A stretch of DNA of 5,162 nucleotides from NCBI GenBank assembly GCA_934477985.1, contig CAKSOR010000226.1:1-5162 (forward strand), read 5' to 3'. The translations under genes were made by a program, and so were the position numbers. The DNA is from an uncultured Eubacteriales bacterium. Its GTDB lineage: Bacteria; Bacillota; Clostridia; Oscillospirales; CAG-272. How positions within the stretch are numbered: position 1 is the stretch's first letter; the number at the start of each line of letters is the position of its first letter. The notes under the pieces are model-generated. The model was not told the origin of the DNA, made no database searches, and saw nothing but the letters and a program-made list of their open reading frames with translations. This document shows positions 1 to 5,162 of the stretch, one piece after another.

Positions 1-659
1 TGCCAGACGTCGATATTGCTGTCGAAATTATAGTACATCTCAACGCCGGGCGTCAGGTCGAAGCGGACATTCGGATAGGTCTCCATGACCCTCTCGGCTT
101 CGTCCGGGAAATTCGAGAGGAAGAAGAAGTGCGCGAACGAGACGCGGAGCTTCGGGTGTGCGTCGAGCATCCGGAATATCTCGTCGTAGAGCTGCTTTTT
201 CGACGGAAAGCTCTTATCGCCGTACTGACGTCCCTCGTCCCAGAAGTCCTCCGGGTCGGCGACATGTATTGTCGTCGGAGTCCCGCGCTCCTCGAGCAGA
301 CTGAACATCTTCGAGTACTTCGCCGAGTCAAGCCCCTCGGGCATGAAGCGTCTGAGCGCCGGCGCGTACATTATCTTGAAGCCGTCACAGCCGAGATCGA
401 GCAGCTTTTCGACCTGAACCTCGGGCGAGACGTTCATGTAGCGGTCGTTGATATGCAGACCGCCGAACGCGCGTATGTCGAGATCCTTACGTGTCATCTT
501 CTGCCAGAGCGCCGCGAGATCCTCAGCGACTCCGCGGTATGGGAGCGAGAGAATATTCACCGCCGTGACACCGACCGACGCGATATCGTCGAGCATGCGC
601 GAGATTTCCTCATCGCGGGTAAATCTTATGTGAACATGGGAATCGGCTATCTTTCTCAT
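1..659 (-). CDS. Amidohydrolase-family (Amidohydro_2-like) metal-dependent hydrolase or decarboxylase, C-terminus cut by window edge
   Basis: The open frame runs from ATG at 659 to the left edge without a stop, giving 219 complete codons. The protein begins MRKIADSHVHI, where H8 and H10 form the HxH metal-binding motif on strand 1 of a TIM-barrel amidohydrolase. Further candidate metal or active-site residues follow in the expected order: H69 (FGGLHI), K95 (DGFKIMY), H132 (TTIHVADPEDFWDE) and H177 (VSFAHFFFLSNF). The late aspartate typical of the superfamily was not seen and would lie in the missing C-terminus; family members are usually about 250-300 residues. No signal peptide or membrane segment is present, so it is probably cytoplasmic. 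The start is well supported by an AAGGAG 7 nt upstream. It lies 44 bases after iorA in the same direction, so it is probably the third gene of the paaK-iorA operon. The substrate is unknown; relatives include hydrolases and ACMSD-like non-oxidative decarboxylases. The family call is firm; any specific reaction would be a guess. Confidence 0.85.
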   Translation of the reverse strand, partial: MRKIADSHVHIRFTRDEEISRMLDDIASVGVTAVNILSLPYRGVAEDLAALWQKMTRKDLDIRAFGGLHINDRYMNVSPEVQVEKLLDLGCDGFKIMYAPALRRFMPEGLDSAKYSKMFSLLEERGTPTTIHVADPEDFWDEGRQYGDKSFPSKKQLYDEIFRMLDAHPKLRVSFAHFFFLSNFPDEAERVMETYPNVRFDLTPGVEMYYNFDSNIDVW

Positions 660-666
660 AACTGAA

Positions 667-672
667 CTCCTT
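667..672 (-). promoter_or_regulatory. Ribosome binding site of the amidohydrolase gene
   Basis: On the minus strand AAGGAG lies 7 nt before the ATG at 659. This near-ideal Shine-Dalgarno fixes that ATG as the start of a gene that has no stop codon inside the window. Confidence 0.85.
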
Positions 673-678
673 TTCGGG

Positions 679-708
679 AATAAGTTTGCCTCAAAGGCAG
701 GACTTATC
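679..708 (-). other. Intercistronic RNA hairpin that includes the iorA stop codon
   Basis: Read on the minus strand, TAAGT (706-702) pairs with ACTTA (685-681) and TGCCT (699-695) pairs with AGGCA (691-687). The loop is TTG and there is a CC/A internal loop. Two further pairs (A707-U680 and G708-U679 wobble) can extend the base. The UAA stop of iorA forms the first three bases of the outer stem. The 3' side continues UUCCCG with no U-tract, so it does not look like an intrinsic terminator. An RNA-processing or stability element between the two cistrons is possible. The pairing is seen directly; the role is inference. Confidence 0.5.
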
Positions 709-2437
709 TGTTACCTATAGCGCCGAGCTTGCACATCTGCGTGCAGAGTCCGCAGCCGTTGCAGAGCGTCTGGTCGATAGACGCCTTTCCGTCCTTGACC
801 GAGATGCAGGGGCAGCCGATCTTCATGCAGGCTTTGCAGCCGACACACTTGTCGTGGTCGATAACGAGCGGCGGATTGTGCTTGACATACTTGAGCAGCG
901 CGCAGGGACGGCGGCAGATGACGACCGACGGAGTATCCGACGCGAGCTCCTCTTTGAGCACCCTCTCGGTCTCTGCGAGATCGTTCGGGTCGACGATGCG
1001 GATGTGCTCTTCAGGCACTCCGACCGCCTTCGCGATGTTCTCGATGAGGATTCCGTAGACCTTCTCGCCCTTCAGCGTGAATCCGGTGCAGGGGTTCTGC
1101 TGGTGTCCGGTCATGCCGGTGATGCTGTTGTCGACGACAACGACGGTCGAGAAGCCCTTGTTGTAGACAATGTCGACAAGTCCGGTGATTCCTGAGTGCA
1201 TGAAGGTCGAGTCGCCGATAACCGCGACCGACTTGTGCTCCTCGTGGCGTATCTTGTTGAAGCCGTGGAGAGCCGAAACCGACGCGCCCATGCAGAGCGT
1301 GGTATCCATTCCGCCCAGCGGTTTAGCCGCGCCGAGCGTGTAGCAGCCGATGTCGCCGCTGACGTATAATTTCAGCTTATTGAAGAGGTAGAAGACGCCT
1401 CTGTGCGGGCATCCGGGGCAGAGCACAGGCGGACGCACCGGGATATTCTCGTCGAGCGCATAGCATTCCGGTTCTTTTCCGAGAAGAAGCTTTGAAAGAA
1501 GCTCCTGCGAGAACTCGCCGCACAGCGGAAGGATGTCCTTGCCGTGAACGTTCAGTCCGAGTGCCTTGCAATGGCTCTCGATGACCGGGTCGAGCTCTTC
1601 GATGACATAGACCGTCTCGTACTTCGCCGCGAAGTCCTTCAGGAGCTTTTCGGGAAGCGGATTGACGAGTCCGAGCTTAAGATACGACGCGGTGTCGCCG
1701 AACGCCTCGAGAGCGTAGTTGAACGACGGTCCGGAGGTGATGATGCCGACCTTCGCGCCGGGATTCTCGATGACCTTGTTGAAAGGACAGTTTTCGGCGA
1801 ACTCACGGAGCGTATTGAGACGCTTTTCGACCTCTATGTGGCGCGGACGGGCGTTTCCGGGCATCATGACATGCTTTGCGGCGTCCTTTTCGTAGGGCTT
1901 CACCTCAACCTCGACGCGGTCGGAGGTCTCGACTATCGACTGCGAGTGAGAGACGCGGGTGTTGAGTCTCAGAATGAATGGTGTGTCGAACTTCTCAGAG
2001 AACTCATACGCCTGCTTTGTGAACACAAGACATTCGCCCGAGTCAGACGGCTCAACCATCGGGAGTTTAGCCGCGATCGCGTAGTGACGCGAATCCTGCT
2101 CGTTCTGCGACGAGTGCATTCCGGGATCGTCCGCGACACCGATGACCATTCCGCCGTTCACTCCGGTGTAGGAGGTGATGAAGAGCGGGTCAGCCGCGAC
2201 GTTGAGTCCGACGTGCTTCATTCCAACGAATGAGCGTCCGCCGCCGATAGCCGCGCCGAGCGCGACTTCGAGAGCAACCTTTTCGTTGGGCGCCCACTCG
2301 GCGTAGATCTCATCGTACTTCGCAGCCGCCTCGGTGACTTCGGTGCTCGGCGTTCCGGGGTAGCTCGAAACGAGACGCACACCGGCTTCAAAAAGTCCGC
2401 GCGCAACCGCTTCGTTTCCTAACATTATCTTTTTCAT
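704..2437 (-). CDS. iorA: Indolepyruvate:ferredoxin oxidoreductase, alpha subunit
   Basis: This 577-residue cytoplasmic protein is the large subunit of IOR, which converts indolepyruvate and other aryl pyruvates plus CoA and oxidised ferredoxin to aryl-acetyl-CoA, CO2 and reduced ferredoxin. The N-terminal pyruvate:ferredoxin-type domain carries SYPGTPSTEV (25-34) and NEKVALEVALGAA (51-63, with candidate cofactor-activating E52). The thiamine diphosphate domain holds LCPGCPHRG (339-347), GDIGCYTLG (361-369) and a GDS...N signature (G408-S410, N437) for TPP and Mg. A C-terminal 2[4Fe-4S] ferredoxin domain has C531, C534, C537, C542 and C559, C562, C565, C569. The length is normal for the family. 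The ATG at 2437 has GGAGAG 7 nt upstream and starts the conserved MKKIMLGNEAVARG. It follows paaK by 21 bases. The usual partner iorB, needed for the complete enzyme in characterised IORs, is not adjacent in this window. Confidence 0.96.
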   Translation of the reverse strand: MKKIMLGNEAVARGLFEAGVRLVSSYPGTPSTEVTEAAAKYDEIYAEWAPNEKVALEVALGAAIGGGRSFVGMKHVGLNVAADPLFITSYTGVNGGMVIGVADDPGMHSSQNEQDSRHYAIAAKLPMVEPSDSGECLVFTKQAYEFSEKFDTPFILRLNTRVSHSQSIVETSDRVEVEVKPYEKDAAKHVMMPGNARPRHIEVEKRLNTLREFAENCPFNKVIENPGAKVGIITSGPSFNYALEAFGDTASYLKLGLVNPLPEKLLKDFAAKYETVYVIEELDPVIESHCKALGLNVHGKDILPLCGEFSQELLSKLLLGKEPECYALDENIPVRPPVLCPGCPHRGVFYLFNKLKLYVSGDIGCYTLGAAKPLGGMDTTLCMGASVSALHGFNKIRHEEHKSVAVIGDSTFMHSGITGLVDIVYNKGFSTVVVVDNSITGMTGHQQNPCTGFTLKGEKVYGILIENIAKAVGVPEEHIRIVDPNDLAETERVLKEELASDTPSVVICRRPCALLKYVKHNPPLVIDHDKCVGCKACMKIGCPCISVKDGKASIDQTLCNGCGLCTQMCKLGAIGNR

Positions 2438-2444
2438 ATGTAAA

Positions 2445-2450
2445 CTCTCC
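2445..2450 (-). promoter_or_regulatory. Ribosome binding site of iorA
   Basis: GGAGAG on the minus strand lies 7 nt before the iorA ATG, inside the 21-base gap after the paaK stop. The gap has no room for a separate promoter, so iorA is expected to be read from the paaK transcript. Confidence 0.85.
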
Positions 2451-2458
2451 GTGGAAAA

Positions 2459-3757
2459 TTATTTATGACGATTATCTATGACGCGTTTTGCCTTGCCGAC
2501 AAAGCGCTCGAGCGACTTCGGCTCAACGAGATTGATCTTCGCGTCGAGACCAAGAACCGTCTGGAGCTTGTGTCTGACCTTCTGCTGGAGGTTTTCGAGC
2601 TCGGAGTACTTTTCGAGCATCTTTCCGTCCGAGACCTCAATGTTGATCTCGAAAGTGTCCATGTAGTTCTTCTGTCCGAGGACAATCTGATACTGCGGTC
2701 CGACCTCGGGAATGCTGACAAGCACCGACTCGATCTGCGTCGGGAAGACGTTTACGCCCTTGATCTTGAGCATATCATCCGAGCGCCCGAGCGGCTTGTC
2801 CATACGCGCGTGGGTGCGTCCGCACTCGCACTTTTCGTAGTGAATTCTCGTTATATCCTTGGTTCTGTAGCGGAGGAGCGGAATTCCCTCCTTGGTGAGC
2901 GTCGTCACGACGAGCTCGCCCTCCTCGCCGTGCGCCTTGACATCACCGGTCTTGCTGTCGATGATCTCGGGGAGGAAATGATCCTCGGCGAAGTGCATTC
3001 CGCATCTGTAACGGCACTCGCCCGAGACGCCGGGACCCATGAGCTCGCTCATACCGTAGTTGTCGGTCGCGAAGAGATTCCACGCCTCCTCGACCTTCGA
3101 GCGCATCTCGTTCGAGCAGCCCTCAGAACCGAAGAGTCCGAGTCTGACCTTGAGGTCGCGGCAGTCGATTCCGAGATCGCGCGCGGTCTCGGCTATGTAG
3201 AGCGCGTAGGACGGGGTCGCGACAAGCGCGGTAGTGCCGAAATCGCGCATCAATTTGAGCTGCTTTTCGGTGTTTCCGGTCGAGGTCGGGACGACGGTCG
3301 CGCCGATGTTCTCGAGCCCGTAGTGAAGTCCGAGCGCGCCGGTGAAGAGTCCGTAGCCGAACGCGATCTGAACGATGTCGTCGCTGGTAGCTCCGGCGGC
3401 GGTCACGAGACGCGAGACGCAGTCGCTCCAGGTCTGGAGATCATTCTTCGTGTAGCCGACGACGGTCGGGTTACCGGTCGTGCCGCTCGACGCGTGGATT
3501 CTGACGATCTCGCGCTGCGGAACCGCGAAGAGTCCGAAGGGATAGGTATCGCGGATATCGGCCTTCGTGGTGTAGGGGATGTATTGGATATCGGAGAGAG
3601 CCTTGATCTTTTCGGGCTTCACTCCGGCCTCGTCGAGCCGCTTCTTGTAAAACGGCACGCGGTTGTAGACGTATTCAACGATATTCTGAAGTCTTTTCAG
3701 CTGAAGTCTTTCGAGATCAGCTCTGTCCATGGTTTCGATTTCTTCCTGCCAAAACAT
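2459..3757 (-). CDS. paaK: Phenylacetate-CoA ligase (aryl-acetate:CoA ligase, AMP-forming)
   Basis: This 432-residue cytoplasmic adenylate-forming enzyme activates phenylacetate or related aryl acetates to the CoA thioester using ATP. In fermenting anaerobes the reverse direction is also conceivable. It begins MFWQEEIETMDRADLERLQL, the conserved start of the PaaK family. Visible motifs are the phosphate-binding loop HASSGTTGNPTVVGYT (88-103), NYGMSELMGPG (233-243), the ATP/ribose-binding region RYRTKDI (296-302), the hinge motif GRSDDMLKIKGVNVFP (324-339) and the C-terminal GKAKRVI (421-427) with the candidate catalytic lysine. C248, H255, C310 and C312 are candidate zinc ligands, as seen in some PaaK relatives. 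The length is normal. The ATG at 3757 has only a poor Shine-Dalgarno (AAAGG, 13 nt away), and no alternative in-frame start lies just upstream. It is the first large gene of the unit, about 79 nt below a consensus promoter, and precedes iorA. This pairing supports an aryl-acetate role, though exact substrate preference cannot be read from sequence. Confidence 0.95.
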   Translation of the reverse strand: MFWQEEIETMDRADLERLQLKRLQNIVEYVYNRVPFYKKRLDEAGVKPEKIKALSDIQYIPYTTKADIRDTYPFGLFAVPQREIVRIHASSGTTGNPTVVGYTKNDLQTWSDCVSRLVTAAGATSDDIVQIAFGYGLFTGALGLHYGLENIGATVVPTSTGNTEKQLKLMRDFGTTALVATPSYALYIAETARDLGIDCRDLKVRLGLFGSEGCSNEMRSKVEEAWNLFATDNYGMSELMGPGVSGECRYRCGMHFAEDHFLPEIIDSKTGDVKAHGEEGELVVTTLTKEGIPLLRYRTKDITRIHYEKCECGRTHARMDKPLGRSDDMLKIKGVNVFPTQIESVLVSIPEVGPQYQIVLGQKNYMDTFEINIEVSDGKMLEKYSELENLQQKVRHKLQTVLGLDAKINLVEPKSLERFVGKAKRVIDNRHK

Positions 3758-3761
3758 TTTA

Positions 3762-3800
3762 TTACAACTGCCTTTCTTTTTTTCGGTTGGCGACGCGCAT
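3762..3800 (-). CDS. Possible 12-codon leader ORF upstream of paaK
   Basis: On the minus strand ATG at 3800 opens a frame encoding MRVANRKKERQL and ends at TAA (3764-3762). The last stop base is 4 nt before the paaK ATG, in a different frame. A GGAG lies 8 nt upstream of this ATG, a better site than the one paaK has, so translation of the mini-ORF could deliver ribosomes to paaK by coupling or reinitiation. The peptide is basic and has no Trp, Phe or Tyr codons, so it is not a classic aromatic-amino-acid attenuation leader. The ORF and its site are seen in the sequence; its translation is inference and it could be a chance frame. Confidence 0.35.
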   Translation of the reverse strand: MRVANRKKERQL

Positions 3801-3835
3801 TTTCCGCGCTCCGGTTTTCTTTATAAGAATCCGGA
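3793..3835 (-). other. Two tandem hairpins in the paaK 5' leader
   Basis: Minus-strand hairpin 1 spans 3835-3810. UCCGG pairs with CCGGA at its base; after an A/AA internal loop, UUCUU (3829-3825) pairs with AAGAA (3821-3817) around an AUA loop. Hairpin 2 spans 3809-3793, with GCGCG pairing to CGCGU (one G-U pair) around a 7-nt loop. Hairpin 1 would lie at the extreme 5' end of the predicted transcript, where such structures often stabilise mRNA. Its 3' arm contains most of the GGAG of the leader ORF, and the leader AUG sits in the loop of hairpin 2. The pairings are read by eye; no folding energy was computed. Confidence 0.45.
3809..3812 (-). promoter_or_regulatory. Shine-Dalgarno of the putative paaK leader ORF
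   Basis: GGAG on the minus strand lies 8 nt before the leader ATG at 3800. G3812, G3811 and A3810 are also predicted to pair in the 3' arm of leader hairpin 1, so access to the site could depend on RNA folding. Confidence 0.4.
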
Positions 3836-3848
3836 TAATATTTATTAT
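3835..3848 (-). promoter_or_regulatory. Operator-like dyad over the paaK -10 and start region
   Basis: ATAATA-AA-TATTAT on the minus strand is a perfect 6+2+6 inverted repeat. It covers most of the -10 box and reaches the predicted start site near 3836. This is a position where a repressor could block RNA polymerase. AT-rich promoter DNA produces such dyads by chance, so this is only a candidate. Confidence 0.25.
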
Positions 3849-3872
3849 AGAAGATTTTTCGCGTTATGTCAA
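3844..3872 (-). promoter_or_regulatory. Consensus sigma-A/sigma-70 promoter for the paaK operon
   Basis: TTGACA (3872-3867) and TATAAT (3849-3844) on the minus strand are separated by exactly 17 bases (3866-3850). Both hexamers match the housekeeping consensus perfectly and the spacing is optimal. The predicted start is A3836, seven bases after the -10, giving a leader of about 79 nt before paaK. It lies in the only AT-rich spacer of the window, between obgE and paaK, and reads towards paaK, so it should drive paaK-iorA-amidohydrolase independently of obgE. Confidence 0.88.
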
Positions 3873-3879
3873 TCCCCAT

Positions 3880-3906
3880 GCCGAAAAAACGAAATTTTTA
3901 CGCGGC
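3880..3906 (-). terminator. Weak hairpin after obgE, possible terminator
   Basis: On the minus strand GCCG (3906-3903) pairs with CGGC (3883-3880) and AAAAA (3899-3895) pairs with UUUUU (3889-3885). The loop is UUUCG and there is a CGU/U internal loop. It lies just after the obgE stop and just before the paaK -35 box, where a terminator would be expected. The 3' side continues AUGGGG with no U-tract, and half of the stem is A-U, so it is at best a poor intrinsic terminator. Confidence 0.25.
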
Positions 3907-3916
3907 GAATTTACTT

Positions 3917-5162
3917 TTATTTAATAAACTCGAACTCTATGTCGTAGATTCTGACCGTGTCGCCGTCCTGGCAGCCTTTTTCGACAAGCGCGTCGACGAC
4001 GCCGGTCTTGCGAAGTATCTTCTGGAAGTAGTTGACCGACTCGTAATCGTCGAAGTTTATCGAGTTTATGAGATTCATCAGCCAGTCGCCCTCGACCTCG
4101 TAGTCCTCGTTGACGCGGCGGACAATTATCTCGCGCTCCTCGTTCTCATCGAACTCAGGCTCGACGACCTCCTCGGGCTCGTAGATCGTGAGCGGTGGGA
4201 GCTCCTCCAGCATTTCAGCGACGCGGTGAATCAGCGCGTCAACGCCCTTTTTCGTGACCGCGGAGATGTAGAAAAGCTCCGAGCCGAGTTCGTTTTTGAC
4301 GTAATCCTCGAGACGTTCGTCTCCGAGCTCATGAACCTCGTCCGGGTCAGCTCCGAGCGCGTCGATCTTGTTCGCGGCGAAAATCTGCGGTCTGGAGGCT
4401 AGCTCCGGACTGTAGCGCTCGAGTTCGGAATTTATCTTCTTTATGTCATCGACCGGGTCGCGTCCCTCAGCGCCTGAGACGTCGACGACGTGGACAAGCA
4501 GTCTGCATCTGTCGACATGGCGGAGGAAATCGTGACCGAGTCCGAGTCCGTCAGCCGCGCCTTCGATCAGTCCGGGAATGTCGGCGCAGACGAAGCCCTT
4601 GCCGTCGCCGGTCTTGACGACTCCGAGCTGAGGCTGAATCGTCGTGAAATGATAGTTCGCTATCTTGGGTCTCGCGGAGCTTATTACAGACAGCAGCGAG
4701 GATTTCCCGACGTTCGGGAATCCGACGAGTCCGACGTCGGCGAGCATCTTGAGCTCGAGCGTGACATCGAGCTCCTCGCCCTTAAGTCCGGGCTTCGCGA
4801 AACGCGGGATCTGTCTTGTCGGCGTCGCGAAATGGCGGTTTCCCCAGCCCCCGCGCCCGCCCTTCAGGCAGATGAACGGCTCGCAGTTCGACATGTCCTT
4901 TATGACGCGTCCGGTTTCCGCGTCCTTTATGACCGTTCCGGGCGGAACCATGATTATGAGGTCTTCGCCGTTCTTGCCGTGGAATTTCTCGGGCATTCCG
5001 TCTCCGCCGTTCTGCGCGACAAATTTGCGCCTGTATCTGAAATCGAGCAGCGTGTTCGTGCCTTCGTCGATCCTGAAAACGATGTTTCCGCCGTTTCCGC
5101 CGTCTCCTCCCGAAGGTCCGCCCTCGGCGACATACTTCTCTCTATGGAACGCCACGCACCCG
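3917..5162 (-). CDS. obgE: Obg/CgtA ribosome-assembly GTPase, N-terminus cut by window edge
   Basis: This conserved GTPase binds the 50S subunit during late assembly and links to growth and stress control. The visible 414 residues begin G-C-V-A-F-H-R-E-K-Y. This matches the family's GDGGNGxVAFRREKYV, so about 17 N-terminal residues lie outside, and the in-frame GTG at 5155 is an internal valine. Counting that valine as 1, the glycine-rich Obg fold covers about 1-135. The G domain has G1 GFPNVGKS (145-152), G2 YHFTT (168-172), G3 DIPG (192-195), G4 NKID (262-265) and G5 SA (298-299), all intact. An acidic linker (about 321-340) leads to a C-terminal OCT domain (341-412, with FDDYESVNYFQ and ending FEFIK), as in Bacillota. 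The full length would be near 431. It ends with TAA, then AAG and a second in-frame TAA. obg often follows rplU-rpmA, which would be off the right edge. Confidence 0.97.
   Translation of the reverse strand, partial: GCVAFHREKYVAEGGPSGGDGGNGGNIVFRIDEGTNTLLDFRYRRKFVAQNGGDGMPEKFHGKNGEDLIIMVPPGTVIKDAETGRVIKDMSNCEPFICLKGGRGGWGNRHFATPTRQIPRFAKPGLKGEELDVTLELKMLADVGLVGFPNVGKSSLLSVISSARPKIANYHFTTIQPQLGVVKTGDGKGFVCADIPGLIEGAADGLGLGHDFLRHVDRCRLLVHVVDVSGAEGRDPVDDIKKINSELERYSPELASRPQIFAANKIDALGADPDEVHELGDERLEDYVKNELGSELFYISAVTKKGVDALIHRVAEMLEELPPLTIYEPEEVVEPEFDENEEREIIVRRVNEDYEVEGDWLMNLINSINFDDYESVNYFQKILRKTGVVDALVEKGCQDGDTVRIYDIEFEFIK

Noticed and set aside
53..331. A 92-codon minus-strand Ser/Arg-rich frame inside the amidohydrolase gene
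   Set aside because: It is out of frame with the amidohydrolase coding sequence, which carries the ordered His/Lys motif set and the strong ribosome site. The Ser/Arg-rich product is a frame-shifted reading of the same codons.
129..2233. Several plus-strand frames opposite the amidohydrolase gene and iorA (129-665, 686-1195, 1544-2233)
   Set aside because: They are antisense shadows with the same Leu/Arg/Asp/Val-rich composition and no recognisable motif. The minus strand is fully accounted for by motif-bearing proteins.
2465..3826. A 453-codon plus-strand open frame that covers all of paaK and exceeds it in length
   Set aside because: Its translation is a low-complexity mix rich in Leu, Arg, Asp, Glu and Val, typical of the antisense of GC-rich codons. 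It matches no family I recognise, whereas the minus strand encodes a textbook PaaK. The sense gene's avoidance of TTA, CTA and TCA codons explains the open antisense frame.
3758..3836. A T-box or aromatic-amino-acid attenuator in the paaK leader
   Set aside because: The leader is only about 79 nt, has no T-box-like sequence, no Trp/Phe/Tyr codon run and no terminator with a U-tract before paaK.
3697..3879. A 60-codon minus-strand frame (MGIDITRKIFY...) spanning the paaK promoter and start
   Set aside because: Its start lies upstream of the -35 box, so the paaK promoter transcript cannot contain it. It has no ribosome site and runs into paaK in the wrong frame.
3866..4402. A 178-codon plus-strand frame opposite the 3' part of obgE
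   Set aside because: It is antisense to the Obg G and OCT domains, which carry clear conserved motifs, and its own translation resembles nothing known to me.
5153..5155. GTG as a possible start codon of a shorter Obg
   Set aside because: The frame stays open to the window edge with G-C before the valine, matching the family's conserved GNGxVAF. The true start is outside the window and this codon is an internal valine.

Overview
The window carries four protein genes, all on the minus strand and so read from high to low coordinates. In transcription order they are the 3' part of obgE (ribosome-assembly GTPase), paaK (phenylacetate-CoA ligase), iorA (indolepyruvate:ferredoxin oxidoreductase alpha subunit) and the 5' part of an amidohydrolase-family gene that runs off the left edge. 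The long plus-strand open frames are shadows of these genes. No RNA gene, mobile element, CRISPR array or insertion sequence was seen, and no stretch over 300 bases lacks a gene.

The organism is probably an anaerobic member of Clostridia (Bacillota), perhaps a gut lineage. The reasons are an Obg with a C-terminal OCT domain, an oxygen-sensitive ferredoxin-linked 2-oxoacid oxidoreductase, purine-rich GGAG ribosome binding sites, and GC-rich coding sequence interrupted by AT-rich spacers. This is inference from gene content; no phylogeny was run.

Layout: obgE ends at 3917 with two in-frame TAA codons. A 159-base AT-rich spacer (3758-3916) follows. It holds a weak terminator-like hairpin, a perfect-consensus sigma-A promoter (TTGACA, 17 bases, TATAAT), a 14-bp dyad over the -10 and start region, a structured leader of about 79 nt, and a possible 12-codon leader ORF with a good Shine-Dalgarno that stops 4 nt before the paaK ATG. 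paaK and iorA are 21 bases apart, and iorA and the amidohydrolase gene are 44 bases apart. The latter two start codons each have a strong GGAG-type site, so paaK-iorA-amidohydrolase looks like one operon driven from the spacer promoter.

Function: IOR oxidatively decarboxylates aryl pyruvates from aromatic amino acids to aryl-acetyl-CoA, reducing ferredoxin. PaaK interconverts aryl-acetyl-CoA and the free aryl acetate. Together they suit anaerobic turnover of aromatic amino acids to aryl acetates, with ATP recovery or the reverse. The partner gene iorB is not beside iorA here; the amidohydrolase gene takes that place, and its substrate is unknown.

The main points for a second look are the leader upstream of paaK (promoter, hairpins, mini-ORF), the absence of iorB next to iorA, the unassigned amidohydrolase in the operon, and a hairpin that contains the iorA stop codon.
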